DNA of 7,499 nt from Paracoccaceae bacterium. GTDB taxonomy: Bacteria > Pseudomonadota > Alphaproteobacteria > Rhodobacterales > Rhodobacteraceae. Below the pieces are notes generated by a model that was given only the letters and a program-made list of their open reading frames with translations, did no database searches and was not told the DNA's origin. Numbering within the stretch: position 1 is the stretch's first letter; each line of letters begins with the position of its first letter. The stretch spans positions 1 through 7,499 of the forward strand of contig JALQYS010000606.1 of assembly GCA_023254015.1 (NCBI GenBank). The letters run 5' to 3'. Both the position numbers and the translations under genes were made by a program. This document shows positions 1 through 6,526 of the stretch, piece after piece.

Positions 1-10
1 CCGCATCTTA

Positions 11-655
11 TCACTCACAGGCAATGCGGGCTTCTTCGGCATAGGCCGAACCAACCGCGGGGAAATCCGTCTCGACATCTTCAGACCCGGCGTATTCGGT
101 CAGGGCGGCCTCCAGAATGGCATCCGCCGCCGCGCGGTCGGGTTCAAAAATATCCGCAGTGCAGCCTTCGCGTCCGGTGACGCGGGCGTCGATCACGCTG
201 TAGGCGCTGTAGTAGCCCGGATCATAGGACTGGATCACCAACGGCTGGCTCGGAGCCAGATCCACCGGCCTGTCAAAGCGGCGCAGATGGGTCGAGATCA
301 GCCGACCGCCCTTGTAGTCTGCCGTCCAATCCGTCGGCCCCGAAAGCCCCAGCGGAACCTTCCCCAAAAGGGCATAGGTGTCGCCCTCGAAGCCCGGCTG
401 CCAGTTCATGTCAAAGCCGTTGATGGCGGCCTGTTCTTCCGGGGTCAGAACGCCGTCAAAATCCGGGTCCAGGCCGCGTTCGGTCACCAGCGTGAGCGAG
501 ATCAGATCATCATAGGTCCAGGTCAGGCGTATCGCCTCGGCCTGACCCGCGGCGTTGAAGAGCACCTCGATACCGGTATCCACAAAGATATGGGGATGGG
601 CCAAGACCGGGCTAGCCGCCAAAAGCCCCCCGACAAGGCTTGCGATCCGGATCAT
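11..655 (-). CDS. Exported DUF1007 family protein, probable periplasmic partner of a metal transporter
   Basis: A 214-residue protein with a Sec-type signal peptide. It has a short hydrophobic N-terminus (about residues 2-18) ending SPVLA, with likely cleavage after Ala19, so the mature protein would begin HPHIFVD. A His-Pro-His start right after the signal peptide is typical of DUF1007 proteins and could bind metal (inference). Residues 63-74 (DPDFDGVLTPEE) fit an EF-hand loop: D63, D65, D67, G68, L70 and E74 sit at canonical positions. Cys165 and Cys213 could form a disulfide in the periplasm. The start ATG overlaps the methyltransferase stop as ATGA (655-652), which implies translational coupling and fixes the start. 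DUF1007 genes often precede NicO/RcnA-type nickel-cobalt permease genes. Here an ATG lies at 6-4, four bases beyond the stop, but the rest is outside the window. The family is confident; the exact role is not known. Confidence 0.88.
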   Translation of the reverse strand: MIRIASLVGGLLAASPVLAHPHIFVDTGIEVLFNAAGQAEAIRLTWTYDDLISLTLVTERGLDPDFDGVLTPEEQAAINGFDMNWQPGFEGDTYALLGKVPLGLSGPTDWTADYKGGRLISTHLRRFDRPVDLAPSQPLVIQSYDPGYYSAYSVIDARVTGREGCTADIFEPDRAAADAILEAALTEYAGSEDVETDFPAVGSAYAEEARIACE

Positions 656-1254
656 GCCGCCTCCAGAGGCTTTTGCGCGACGAAATCGATCAGCGCCGAA
701 CGGCCCGCGTGGCCGCTGCCCTCATGGATGTCGGCGTCGTAATCGGCGGCATGCAGAACACTCCACCCGGCAAAATCGGCGCGCAAAAGATCCAGCGTGT
801 ACAGGTTCTCAGCCGCGCGCGGCCCGCCCGTGCCGTAACCGATCTGGCGCGGGGCATAGCCGTGCAGAAAGACATAGCCACCCGGAGGAATGGCCTGCGC
901 GATGCCAGCATGTATCGCTGCGCGCAGGGCGGGGGGCGCAAACTGGATGAAGATGCCAAAGACCGCATCAAATCGCTGCGACCAGTCCCAGGTCTCGATG
1001 CTGTGCTGTTGGAAATCGACCGTCACGCCGCGCCGTTGCGCCAAGGCGCGGGCCTTGGCCAAGGCGACCCCCGATGGCTCCATCGCGGTGACGGCATGGC
1101 CGATCCCTGCCAGAAAGACAGAATTCCGGCCTTCACCGTCTGCAAGACACAGCACCCGCGCCCCTGCCGGCAACAGCCGGGCCTGCCGGGCCACAAAGGC
1201 GGCGGGTTCCGTGCCGAAAAGATAGTCCTGTCCGGCGTAGCGTTCGTCCCACAT
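652..1254 (-). CDS. Class I SAM-dependent methyltransferase, substrate unknown
   Basis: About 200 residues with a Rossmann-fold methyltransferase core. Motif I is at residues 34-49 (VLCLADGEGRNSVFLA), a form of the VLDLGCGEGRN pattern in which Ala-Asp replaces Gly-Cys. An acidic residue follows strand 2 (MEPSGVALAKARALA, Glu59), the usual site for the SAM ribose. The C-terminus has an EGSGHAGRSALIDF block (about 178-191) seen in the small TehB-like / type 11-12 methyltransferases. It is probably cytoplasmic. I chose the ATG at 1254 (MWDERYAG), the usual family start, because a GGGG lies about 7 bases upstream. The ATG at 1260, which adds Met-Gln, has that GGGG only one base away. The gene lies between ppk2 (about 60 bases upstream) and the DUF1007 gene, which it overlaps by 4 bases. 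TehB-like tellurite or thiopurine-type activity is possible but not shown by the sequence. Confidence 0.85.
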   Translation of the reverse strand: MWDERYAGQDYLFGTEPAAFVARQARLLPAGARVLCLADGEGRNSVFLAGIGHAVTAMEPSGVALAKARALAQRRGVTVDFQQHSIETWDWSQRFDAVFGIFIQFAPPALRAAIHAGIAQAIPPGGYVFLHGYAPRQIGYGTGGPRAAENLYTLDLLRADFAGWSVLHAADYDADIHEGSGHAGRSALIDFVAQKPLEAA

Positions 1255-1268
1255 CTGCAAGCCCCGAT

Positions 1269-1295
1269 TGCCCTGACCCTATGAAGGGCAGGGCA
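1269..1295 (-). terminator. Imperfect stem-loop between ppk2 and the methyltransferase gene
   Basis: The arms at 1269-1280 (TGCCCTGACCCT) and 1285-1295 (AGGGCAGGGCA) pair around a 4-base loop with a single bulged base. It lies about 20 bases past the ppk2 stop and just upstream of the methyltransferase start. No T-tract follows in the direction of transcription, so it is not a classical intrinsic terminator. It could be a weak terminator, an mRNA-processing or stabilising hairpin, or a leader structure of the downstream gene. Confidence 0.35.
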
Positions 1296-1314
1296 AGGCC
1301 GGATGCAAGGGGGC

Positions 1315-2307
1315 TCAGCCTTCCGACGCGCGGATTGCGGGATGCAGCGCCGTGTCGAGGATGTGCCCCGCGCCCTGCAAGACCTGACTGGCGCGACCGA
1401 CGATCAGCGGGTCAGGCGCGCCGACCACGGAATGATCCTTGTTCGGGTAGTCGATCGTCGACAGGAAATGCTTCATGCAGTTCAGCCGGGCGCGTTTCTT
1501 GTCATTCGACTTGACGATCACCCAAGGCGCATCGGCGGTATCGGTGTAAAAGAACATCGCCTCTTTCGCCTCGGTATAGTCGTCCCACTTGTCGAGGCTG
1601 GCCTTGTCGATCGGCGACAGTTTCCACATTTTCAAGGGATCGGTTTCGCGCGCCTTGAACCGCTCGCGCTGCTCTTCGCGGGTGACCGAGAACCAGTATT
1701 TGTAAAGCCGGATGCCCGAGCGGACCAGCATGCGTTCAAACTCGGGTGCCTGGCGCATGAATTCCAGATATTCTGCGGGCGAGCAGAAGCCCATCACCCG
1801 CTCCACCCCGGCGCGGTTGTACCAGCTGCGATCGTAGAACACCATTTCGCCCGCGGTGGGCAGGTGGGCGATATAGCGCTGAAAGAACCACTGGCCCTTT
1901 TCCACATCCGAAGGCTTGGTCAGGGCGCAGACGCGGGCATAGCGGGGGTTCAGATGTTCCATGAACCGCTTGATCGTGCCGCCCTTGCCGGCCGCATCGC
2001 GGCCCTCCATCAGGATGACGAATTTCTGACCCGTCTCTTGCGCCCAGATCTGCACTTTCAAGAGTTCCGCCTGCAGCTTGGCCTTCTCTGCCTCATAGGG
2101 AACCCGGCCCATCAGGCGGGCATAAGGGTAGCGGCCCGATTCAAAGGCGGCGCGGATGGCATCGGGGCTGACGGCGGGAAACTTGCGCGGGCCGGTCAGG
2201 CCCCCACCTTCGCCCGATTGGTCAGGGGCGGGGGCCGCGTCTGCAGCGGGGGTCGGGGCGGCGGCAGAGGTTGCGGCGGGCGTTTCGACAGAGAGCGCTT
2301 GGTCCAT
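1315..2307 (-). CDS. ppk2: Polyphosphate kinase 2, class I (single domain)
   Basis: A 330-residue PPK2, which reversibly transfers phosphate between inorganic polyphosphate and nucleoside phosphates in the cytoplasm. The Walker A loop is GRDAAGKGG at 102-110. The KPSD...GQWFFQRY block is at 121-135. The Walker B / lid region FYDRSWYNRAGVERVMGFC starts at 137, followed by ERMLVRSGI, the KYWFSV strand, MWKLSPID and MFFYTDT...APW. This order matches one-domain class I enzymes, which mainly work on nucleoside diphosphates; the substrate preference is inferred. Residues 1-40 are rich in Ala, Pro and Gly and lack recognisable structure, so they are probably a flexible tail. The start at 2307 is supported by AAAGG ending 8 bases upstream. 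It is the first gene of a minus-strand group with the methyltransferase and DUF1007 genes, and it is divergent from the GST gene. No convincing Pho box was seen upstream. Confidence 0.95.
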   Translation of the reverse strand: MDQALSVETPAATSAAAPTPAADAAPAPDQSGEGGGLTGPRKFPAVSPDAIRAAFESGRYPYARLMGRVPYEAEKAKLQAELLKVQIWAQETGQKFVILMEGRDAAGKGGTIKRFMEHLNPRYARVCALTKPSDVEKGQWFFQRYIAHLPTAGEMVFYDRSWYNRAGVERVMGFCSPAEYLEFMRQAPEFERMLVRSGIRLYKYWFSVTREEQRERFKARETDPLKMWKLSPIDKASLDKWDDYTEAKEAMFFYTDTADAPWVIVKSNDKKRARLNCMKHFLSTIDYPNKDHSVVGAPDPLIVGRASQVLQGAGHILDTALHPAIRASEG

Positions 2308-2525
2308 GGGCGATACCTTTCAAAGTGGTCGCAGCGACAGGACGCCGCAACGATCCGGGCCGCATTGATCGGGGTCAAAAACCCGTGATGCGGATGTGGA
2401 ATTCATGGGGAGAGTCACCGGCAAGTCACAGGGGCGCGCGGGGCAGGCGCCTTCCCCGCCGCGGCTTTTGCCGCTTTTGCTTTCGTTTCCGGGGGGCAGG
2501 GCCTAGGCTGGCTGGCAAACAACGC

Positions 2526-2530
2526 AGGAG
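2526..2530 (+). promoter_or_regulatory. Ribosome binding site of the GST gene, decides its start
   Basis: AGGAG lies 7 bases before the ATG at 2538. The reading frame stays open upstream to about 2271, but that stretch overlaps the ppk2 start and reads as Arg/Gly-rich non-family sequence. This Shine-Dalgarno, together with the typical GST opening MVTLYG, fixes the true start at 2538. Confidence 0.8.
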
Positions 2531-2537
2531 AACCCCC

Positions 2538-3197
2538 ATGGTCACCCTTTACGGCTGCTACCGGTCCCGCGCCACGCGCCCGCTTTGGGCGCTGTTCGAA
2601 ACCGGGCTGCCCTTCGCCCATGAGCCGGTCATCCAGGCCTATCGTCTGCCTGATCCGGCGGCAGCGGATGCACCGCTGAACACGGCTTCGCCCGTGTTCC
2701 TGCAGGTCAACCCGCTGGGCCAGATTCCGGCCATGGTCGACGGCGATCTGGTGCTGACCGAAAGCCTTGCGATCACCATGCACATCGCGCGGCGGGCAGG
2801 TGGCCCGATTGCGCCCGCCTCCGATGCCGAGACCGCTCTGATGGAGCAATGGGCGCTTTTTGCGGCAACCGCGCTGGAAACCCCGGCGCTGGACATCACC
2901 TTTGCCATCGCCAAGGGGCAGGACAAGACGGCCGAGGGTGCGGCGCTGATCGCCAAGGCCGTCGAGACGCTGCGCCGCCCTCTCTCCCGGCTTGAGGCGC
3001 ATCTGGCGGGGGCAGAGTGGCTGGTGGGCAAACGCTTTACCGCCGCCGATATCATGGCCGAGGAATGCGCCCGCTATGCCCAGCCGCATCCGACGCTTCT
3101 GGCGGACTATCCGGCGGTCAGCGCCTGGATCGAGCGCTGTCAGGCCCGCCCGGCGTTTCAGAAGATGTGGGCAGGCCGGATGGCGGAACCTGCCTAG
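2538..3197 (+). CDS. Glutathione S-transferase family protein
   Basis: A 219-residue cytoplasmic protein with the two-domain GST layout. The thioredoxin-like N-terminal domain (about 1-85) starts MVTLYGCYRSRATRPLWAL, with Ser10 as a candidate glutathione-activating residue. It continues to NPLGQIPAM with the cis-proline Pro64, then to the Glu75-Ser76 pair that normally binds the gamma-glutamyl part of glutathione. The helical C-terminal domain (about 95-215) carries the N-capping box TAAD (158-161) within GKRFTAADIMAEE. The 12-15 residues between strand 2 and the NPLGQIP motif (PDPAAADAPLNTASP) make this loop longer than in many GSTs. The substrate cannot be told; bacterial GSTs of this sort may detoxify electrophiles or act in peroxide defence. 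It appears to be a single gene, followed by a possible hairpin and then parE 94 bases away. Confidence 0.9.
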   Translation: MVTLYGCYRSRATRPLWALFETGLPFAHEPVIQAYRLPDPAAADAPLNTASPVFLQVNPLGQIPAMVDGDLVLTESLAITMHIARRAGGPIAPASDAETALMEQWALFAATALETPALDITFAIAKGQDKTAEGAALIAKAVETLRRPLSRLEAHLAGAEWLVGKRFTAADIMAEECARYAQPHPTLLADYPAVSAWIERCQARPAFQKMWAGRMAEPA

Positions 3198-3220
3198 ATC
3201 AGGACGAACCCCGCGCGCCA

Positions 3221-3249
3221 TCGGCCCCCATCTTGCGGACAGGGGCCGA
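3221..3249 (+). terminator. GC-rich stem-loop after the GST gene
   Basis: A perfect 8-base inverted repeat, TCGGCCCC (3221-3228) and GGGGCCGA (3242-3249), encloses a 13-base loop, 24 bases past the GST stop. No run of T follows, so efficient intrinsic termination is doubtful. It may be a weak terminator that partly separates the GST gene from parE, or a structure in the parE leader. Confidence 0.4.
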
Positions 3250-3291
3250 GAAATGGTCTAATGGCCGCTGGATCATAAAAAGAGCAGCCAG

Positions 3292-5247
3292 ATGCCCAAC
3301 GACCTTCTGTCCGGCAAGGACCAGACCTATGACGCGAGCTCCATCGAGGTGCTGGAGCCTTTGGAGGCTGTGCGCCTGCGTCCGGGCATGTATATCGGTG
3401 GGATTGACGAACGCGCCTATCACCACCTTGCCGCCGAAATCCTCGACAACTCGATGGACGAGGCGGTGGCAGGCCATGCCAGCCGCATCGAGGTAGAGCT
3501 GAACGCCGATGGCAGCCTGACCATCCGTGACAACGGGCGCGGCATCCCGGTGGACCCGCACCCGAAATTCCCCGACAAATCGGCGCTGGAGGTCATTCTC
3601 TGCACGCTTCATTCGGGGGGCAAGTTCAACGGAAAGGCCTATGAAACCTCGGGCGGTCTGCACGGGGTGGGCTCTTCGGTGGTGAACGCACTGTCGGATC
3701 TGATGGTGGTCGAGGTCGCCAAGAACAAGGAGCTCTTCCAGCAAAGCTTCTCGCGCGGCAAACCCCTTGGCCCCATTCAGAAGATCGGCGCGGCCCCGAA
3801 CCGGCGTGGCACGACCGTCACCTTCCACCCGGACGCCCAGATTTTTGGCAGCCACCAGTTCAAGCCAAGCCGCCTGATGAAGATGGCGCGGTCGAAGGCC
3901 TATCTGTTCTCGGGCGTGGAAATCCGCTGGAAATCGCAGATCCCCGATGGCGACATGCCGATGGAGGCGGTGTTCCACTTTCCCGGGGGCCTTGCCGACT
4001 ATCTGTCGGATGCGCTTGAGAAAACAACAACTTATGCCGATCGCCCCTTTGCCGGGAAGGTCAGCTTCCAAGAGAAATTCGGGGTTCCCGGCAGCGTCGA
4101 ATGGGCGATCAACTGGTCGCCCGTGCGTGACGGGTTCATCCAGTCCTACTGCAACACCGTGCCCACGCCCGAAGGCGGCACGCATGAATTTGGCTTCTGG
4201 TCGGCGATCCTGAAGGGCATCCGCGCCTATGGCGAGCTGTCGAAAAACCGCAAGGCCGAGCTCATCACCCGCGACGACATGCTGACCGGCGGCTGCGCGC
4301 TGATCTCGGTTTTCGTGCGCGAGCCGCAATTCGTGGGGCAAACGAAGGACCGTCTGGCCACCGAAGAAGCCGCGAAATGGGTCGAAAACGCGGTGCGTGA
4401 CCATTTCGACAACTGGCTGGTCAGCGATCCGAAATCGGCCGGCGCGATCATGGATTTCCTGATCCTGCGTGCCGAGGAACGGCTGAAGCGCAAGCAGGAA
4501 AAGGAAACCCAGCGCAAGACGGCCACCAAAAAGCTGCGCCTGCCGGGAAAGCTGGCGGATTGTTCGGCCAAGAACCGCGACGGCACCGAATTGTTCCTCG
4601 TCGAAGGCGATTCGGCCGGTGGCAGCGCCAAGGCCGCGCGCAACCGCGAAACGCAGGCGCTGCTGCCCTTGCGGGGCAAGATCCTGAACGTCTTGGGCGC
4701 GGCCAGTTCCAAACTGGGCGACAACGCCGAGATTCGCGACATCTGCGAGGCCTTGGGCGTGCAGATGGGGAGCAAGTTCAAGGTTGATGACCTGCGCTAT
4801 GACAAGATCATCATCATGACCGACGCCGACGTCGACGGCGCGCATATCGCAAGCCTGCTGATGACCTTCTTCTTTACCCAGATGCGGCCCCTGATCGACA
4901 AGGGTCACCTCTACCTTGCCTGCCCGCCGCTATACCGGCTGACGCAAGGGGCCAAGCGGCTGTATGTGGCCGATGATGCGGAAAAGGAAATCTGGCTGAA
5001 GAAGGGTCTTGGCGGCAAGGGCAAGATCGACGTCCAGCGCTTCAAGGGGCTTGGCGAGATGGACGCCAAGGACCTGAAGGACACTACGATGAACCCCGCC
5101 ACCCGCAAGCTCATCCGCGTGTCGATCGACGATGACGAACCGGGCATGACCGGCGATCTGGTGGAACGCCTGATGGGCAAGAAACCCGAACTGCGGTTCC
5201 AGTATATTCAGGAAAACGCCCGGTTTGTGGAGGAGCTGGATGTGTGA
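3292..5247 (+). CDS. parE: DNA topoisomerase IV subunit B (ParE)
   Basis: The ATPase subunit of topoisomerase IV, 651 residues and full length for ParE. With ParC it decatenates daughter chromosomes and relaxes supercoils. The GHKL ATPase domain shows E49, N53 and D56 (EILDNSMDEA), DNGRGIP at 80-86, the glycine-rich GGLHGVGSS lid at 121-129, and the QTK loop at 350-352 whose Lys352 should contact the ATP gamma-phosphate. The TOPRIM domain has EGDSAGG at 438-444, PLRGKILNV at 459-467 and the metal-binding D511-A-D513-V-D515-G. QRFKGLGEM is at 582-590. The C-terminus ENARFVEELDV, and the absence of the large insertion found in some GyrB proteins, favour ParE over GyrB. The start MPNDLLSG has a weak AAGAG about 7 bases upstream. 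parC is not in the window, which is usual because parC and parE are often unlinked in alphaproteobacteria. Its 3' end faces the IS remnant. Confidence 0.96.
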   Translation: MPNDLLSGKDQTYDASSIEVLEPLEAVRLRPGMYIGGIDERAYHHLAAEILDNSMDEAVAGHASRIEVELNADGSLTIRDNGRGIPVDPHPKFPDKSALEVILCTLHSGGKFNGKAYETSGGLHGVGSSVVNALSDLMVVEVAKNKELFQQSFSRGKPLGPIQKIGAAPNRRGTTVTFHPDAQIFGSHQFKPSRLMKMARSKAYLFSGVEIRWKSQIPDGDMPMEAVFHFPGGLADYLSDALEKTTTYADRPFAGKVSFQEKFGVPGSVEWAINWSPVRDGFIQSYCNTVPTPEGGTHEFGFWSAILKGIRAYGELSKNRKAELITRDDMLTGGCALISVFVREPQFVGQTKDRLATEEAAKWVENAVRDHFDNWLVSDPKSAGAIMDFLILRAEERLKRKQEKETQRKTATKKLRLPGKLADCSAKNRDGTELFLVEGDSAGGSAKAARNRETQALLPLRGKILNVLGAASSKLGDNAEIRDICEALGVQMGSKFKVDDLRYDKIIIMTDADVDGAHIASLLMTFFFTQMRPLIDKGHLYLACPPLYRLTQGAKRLYVADDAEKEIWLKKGLGGKGKIDVQRFKGLGEMDAKDLKDTTMNPATRKLIRVSIDDDEPGMTGDLVERLMGKKPELRFQYIQENARFVEELDV

Positions 5248-5340
5248 TGCCGAAGTGCAATTCCTCTCTGATACCGGTGCGGTGACCCCCGACAACTCCT
5301 CGATCTGATGCCAGAGTCCGTCCCCGGGAGAGGGCCGGAC

Positions 5341-5659
5341 ATGAAGCGATCAATGTTCACGGAAGAGCAGATCATCGCGATCCTGCGGGATCAGCGGTGC
5401 CACGTTCCATGCCTGGAAGTCGAAATCTGGCGGCATGGCGCCGTCCGAGGCCAAGCGTCTGCTGACGCTCAAAGACGAGAATGCAAAGCTGACGCGCCTG
5501 CTGGCCGAAGCGATGCTCGACCGCAAGCCATTTGTCCAAGGACAATGGCGAGGGGCATTGATGGATCAAGCCGTAACGCCCGCCGGAAGGGGCGATCAGC
5601 CTCGCGCAGCTGAACTGCTCCGTCGGCGTAACCGCGCCAAGTTCAACAACGAAACCTAG
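5341..5659 (+). pseudogene. Frameshifted remnant of an IS3-family OrfA (helix-turn-helix transposase subunit)
   Basis: The start MKRSMFTEEQIIAILRDQ (5341-5394) is the classic opening of IS3-family OrfA. The family continuation, an EAG...ADVCRKHGISS-type recognition helix, is missing. Similarity resumes in a different frame from about 5399 with ATFHAWKSKSGGM, then SEAKRLLTLKDENAKLTRL and LAEAMLD, the leucine-zipper region of OrfA. The jump from frame 1 to frame 2 and the family pattern suggest a deletion of about 47-50 bases that removed the DNA-binding helices. After AMLD the usual ending (NAALKDLL-type) is lost, and the frame runs on to a TAG at 5657-5659 through unrelated-looking Arg-rich sequence. 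A VTPAG near 5570 may echo the start of OrfB. The catalytic DDE subunit is absent, so the element is dead. Confidence 0.78.
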
Positions 5660-5666
5660 TCTCAGT

Positions 5667-5707
5667 CGGGTGAGCGTCAGGGCGCACAGCATGGCACCCC
5701 TCACCCG
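5667..5707 (-). terminator. Inverted repeat downstream of the M50 peptidase gene
   Basis: CGGGTGAG (5667-5674) and CTCACCCG (5700-5707) are perfect 8-base complements separated by 25 bases. An inner GGG/CCC pairing could lengthen the stem. Read on the minus strand it begins 12 bases after the M50 stop and is followed by a modestly T-containing stretch (GGTTTCGTTG), not a clean T-tract. It is a plausible end of the fabB-fabI-M50 transcript, but the long loop makes this uncertain. Confidence 0.35.
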
Positions 5708-5719
5708 CTCCACTCATTC

Positions 5720-6520
5720 TCAGATGAAGCCCAGCAGCAGCGGGTGGCCGCCCATGAAAAACGCGGCAGCTGTCGCCAGATAGGCCGCCAGAGCCAGCAA
5801 CGCCCGCTTGGGGGGCAGGGGGCGCAGCGCGCCCAGACGGCTTTCCGCCTGCATCAGGCCGGGCCAGCTCATCAGCACGAAGAACAGCAGGAACAGCGAT
5901 TGCGTGAGCAGGCACAAGCCGACCGCCAGCAACATCATGGCAATGGAAACTTGCCGGGTCAGGCTGGGGGCAAAGGTGTAGACCAGCCGCTGCGTCATCT
6001 TGCCGCCATCCAGTGGCCAAAGCGGCAGAAGGTTGAAAAAGTTCAAGGCAGCCAGCACCATGCCCTGCACGAAGAGGTAGCTGCCCAGCTGATAGGGCAA
6101 TTCGGTGGTGAATCTGGCGGTGAAGATCACCTCGGCCGCGGCCAGGCACAGCGCCATCGGCGCAAGGTTGATCGCCGGACCCATCAGGGTGATGAAGAAC
6201 TCCCTGTCCGCCTGGGCCGGGGTGGAATCGGAAATCGCCACGCCTCCCATCAGCGGGATCAGGCGGAACCGGGCATCGGCATGGCCGCACACCCGATAGG
6301 CCGCGACATGGCCGAATTCATGCACCACCACCGCAACAATCAGGGCAATCCCGTAAAGAAAGCCCCAGAAATACACCGCCGCTGCCACGGCCAGCACCGC
6401 CACGACCCCGGAACTGGCCTCCAGCCCCGTGACCTGCAGGCCAGACTGACCGCGCCAGCCACCTTGAAGGATCTTCCAGGTGGCCAGGCACAGACCCAGC
6501 GCGGCAAGAATCGACAGCAT
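5720..6520 (-). CDS. Polytopic M50 family / site-2-protease-like zinc metallopeptidase
   Basis: A 266-residue inner-membrane protein. The zinc-binding HEFGH motif (H67, E68, H71) lies in a transmembrane helix (about 53-75). The second catalytic motif, NLLPLWPLDGG, begins at Asn163 and places Asp171 as the third zinc ligand. MGPAIN at 113-118 matches the conserved block between them. Other hydrophobic segments lie at about 1-17, 37-52, 108-132, 147-165, 190-220 and 240-266, so there are about six or more spans. No PDZ or CBS domain is seen, unlike RseP or SpoIVFB-type relatives, so it is a minimal M50 core. Such enzymes cut membrane-bound substrates; the substrate here is unknown. The ATG is the first possible start after the fabI stop, 6 bases away and in the same frame, with no Shine-Dalgarno in the gap. 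This suggests translation by reinitiation from fabI. Confidence 0.9.
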   Translation of the reverse strand: MLSILAALGLCLATWKILQGGWRGQSGLQVTGLEASSGVVAVLAVAAAVYFWGFLYGIALIVAVVVHEFGHVAAYRVCGHADARFRLIPLMGGVAISDSTPAQADREFFITLMGPAINLAPMALCLAAAEVIFTARFTTELPYQLGSYLFVQGMVLAALNFFNLLPLWPLDGGKMTQRLVYTFAPSLTRQVSIAMMLLAVGLCLLTQSLFLLFFVLMSWPGLMQAESRLGALRPLPPKRALLALAAYLATAAAFFMGGHPLLLGFI

Positions 6521-6526
6521 GAAAGG

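Larger units (their letters stand above)
5248..5719. other. Intergenic gap between convergent parE and the fab operon, holding IS debris
   Basis: 472 bases without an intact gene. Positions 5248-5282 show nothing I can name. TGACCCCC at 5283-5290 resembles the TGA-starting termini of IS3-family elements and lies about 50 bases before the OrfA-like start, but no matching right end (GGGGGTCA) is visible. A hairpin with arms GTCCG (5316-5320) and CGGAC (5336-5340), extended by CCC/GGG after one mismatch, directly precedes the OrfA ATG. Positions 5341 to about 5530 are OrfA remnant. From about 5530 to 5660 the sequence is unassigned or a degenerate start of OrfB. Positions 5667-5707 form an inverted repeat that could end the fab operon transcript. 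No convincing parE terminator was found. Confidence 0.7.

Noticed and set aside
2328..2338. 11-base palindrome GTCGCAGCGAC upstream of ppk2
   Set aside because: Short palindromes of this size are expected by chance in GC-rich DNA. It matches no operator I can name, and a one-base centre does not form a good RNA hairpin.
2350..2378. Possible ppk2 promoter on the minus strand (TTGACC with a -10 candidate 17 bases on)
   Set aside because: The -10 candidate GATCGT matches only 3 of 6 consensus bases, too weak to report as a feature.
1303..2388. Long open frame antisense to ppk2
   Set aside because: The opposite strand encodes a full PPK2 with Walker motifs. The antisense product shows Gly/Arg-rich low complexity and no recognisable domain.
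2271..2537. Upstream extension of the GST reading frame
   Set aside because: It overlaps the ppk2 start and reads Arg/Gly-rich. The AGGAG and the family-typical N-terminus place the start at 2538.
3199..4908. Long open frame antisense to parE (about 569 codons)
   Set aside because: It mirrors the high-GC codon pattern of parE, reads as His/Arg/Gln-rich sequence with no family motifs, and lies wholly over a clearly real gene with intact ATPase and TOPRIM motifs.
5245..5312. TGATGCC repeated at 5245-5251 and 5306-5312, as possible target-site duplication of the IS
   Set aside because: Seven bases, longer than the 3-5 usual for IS3 elements, with both copies on the same side of the OrfA remnant and one overlapping the parE stop. 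Chance is the simpler explanation.
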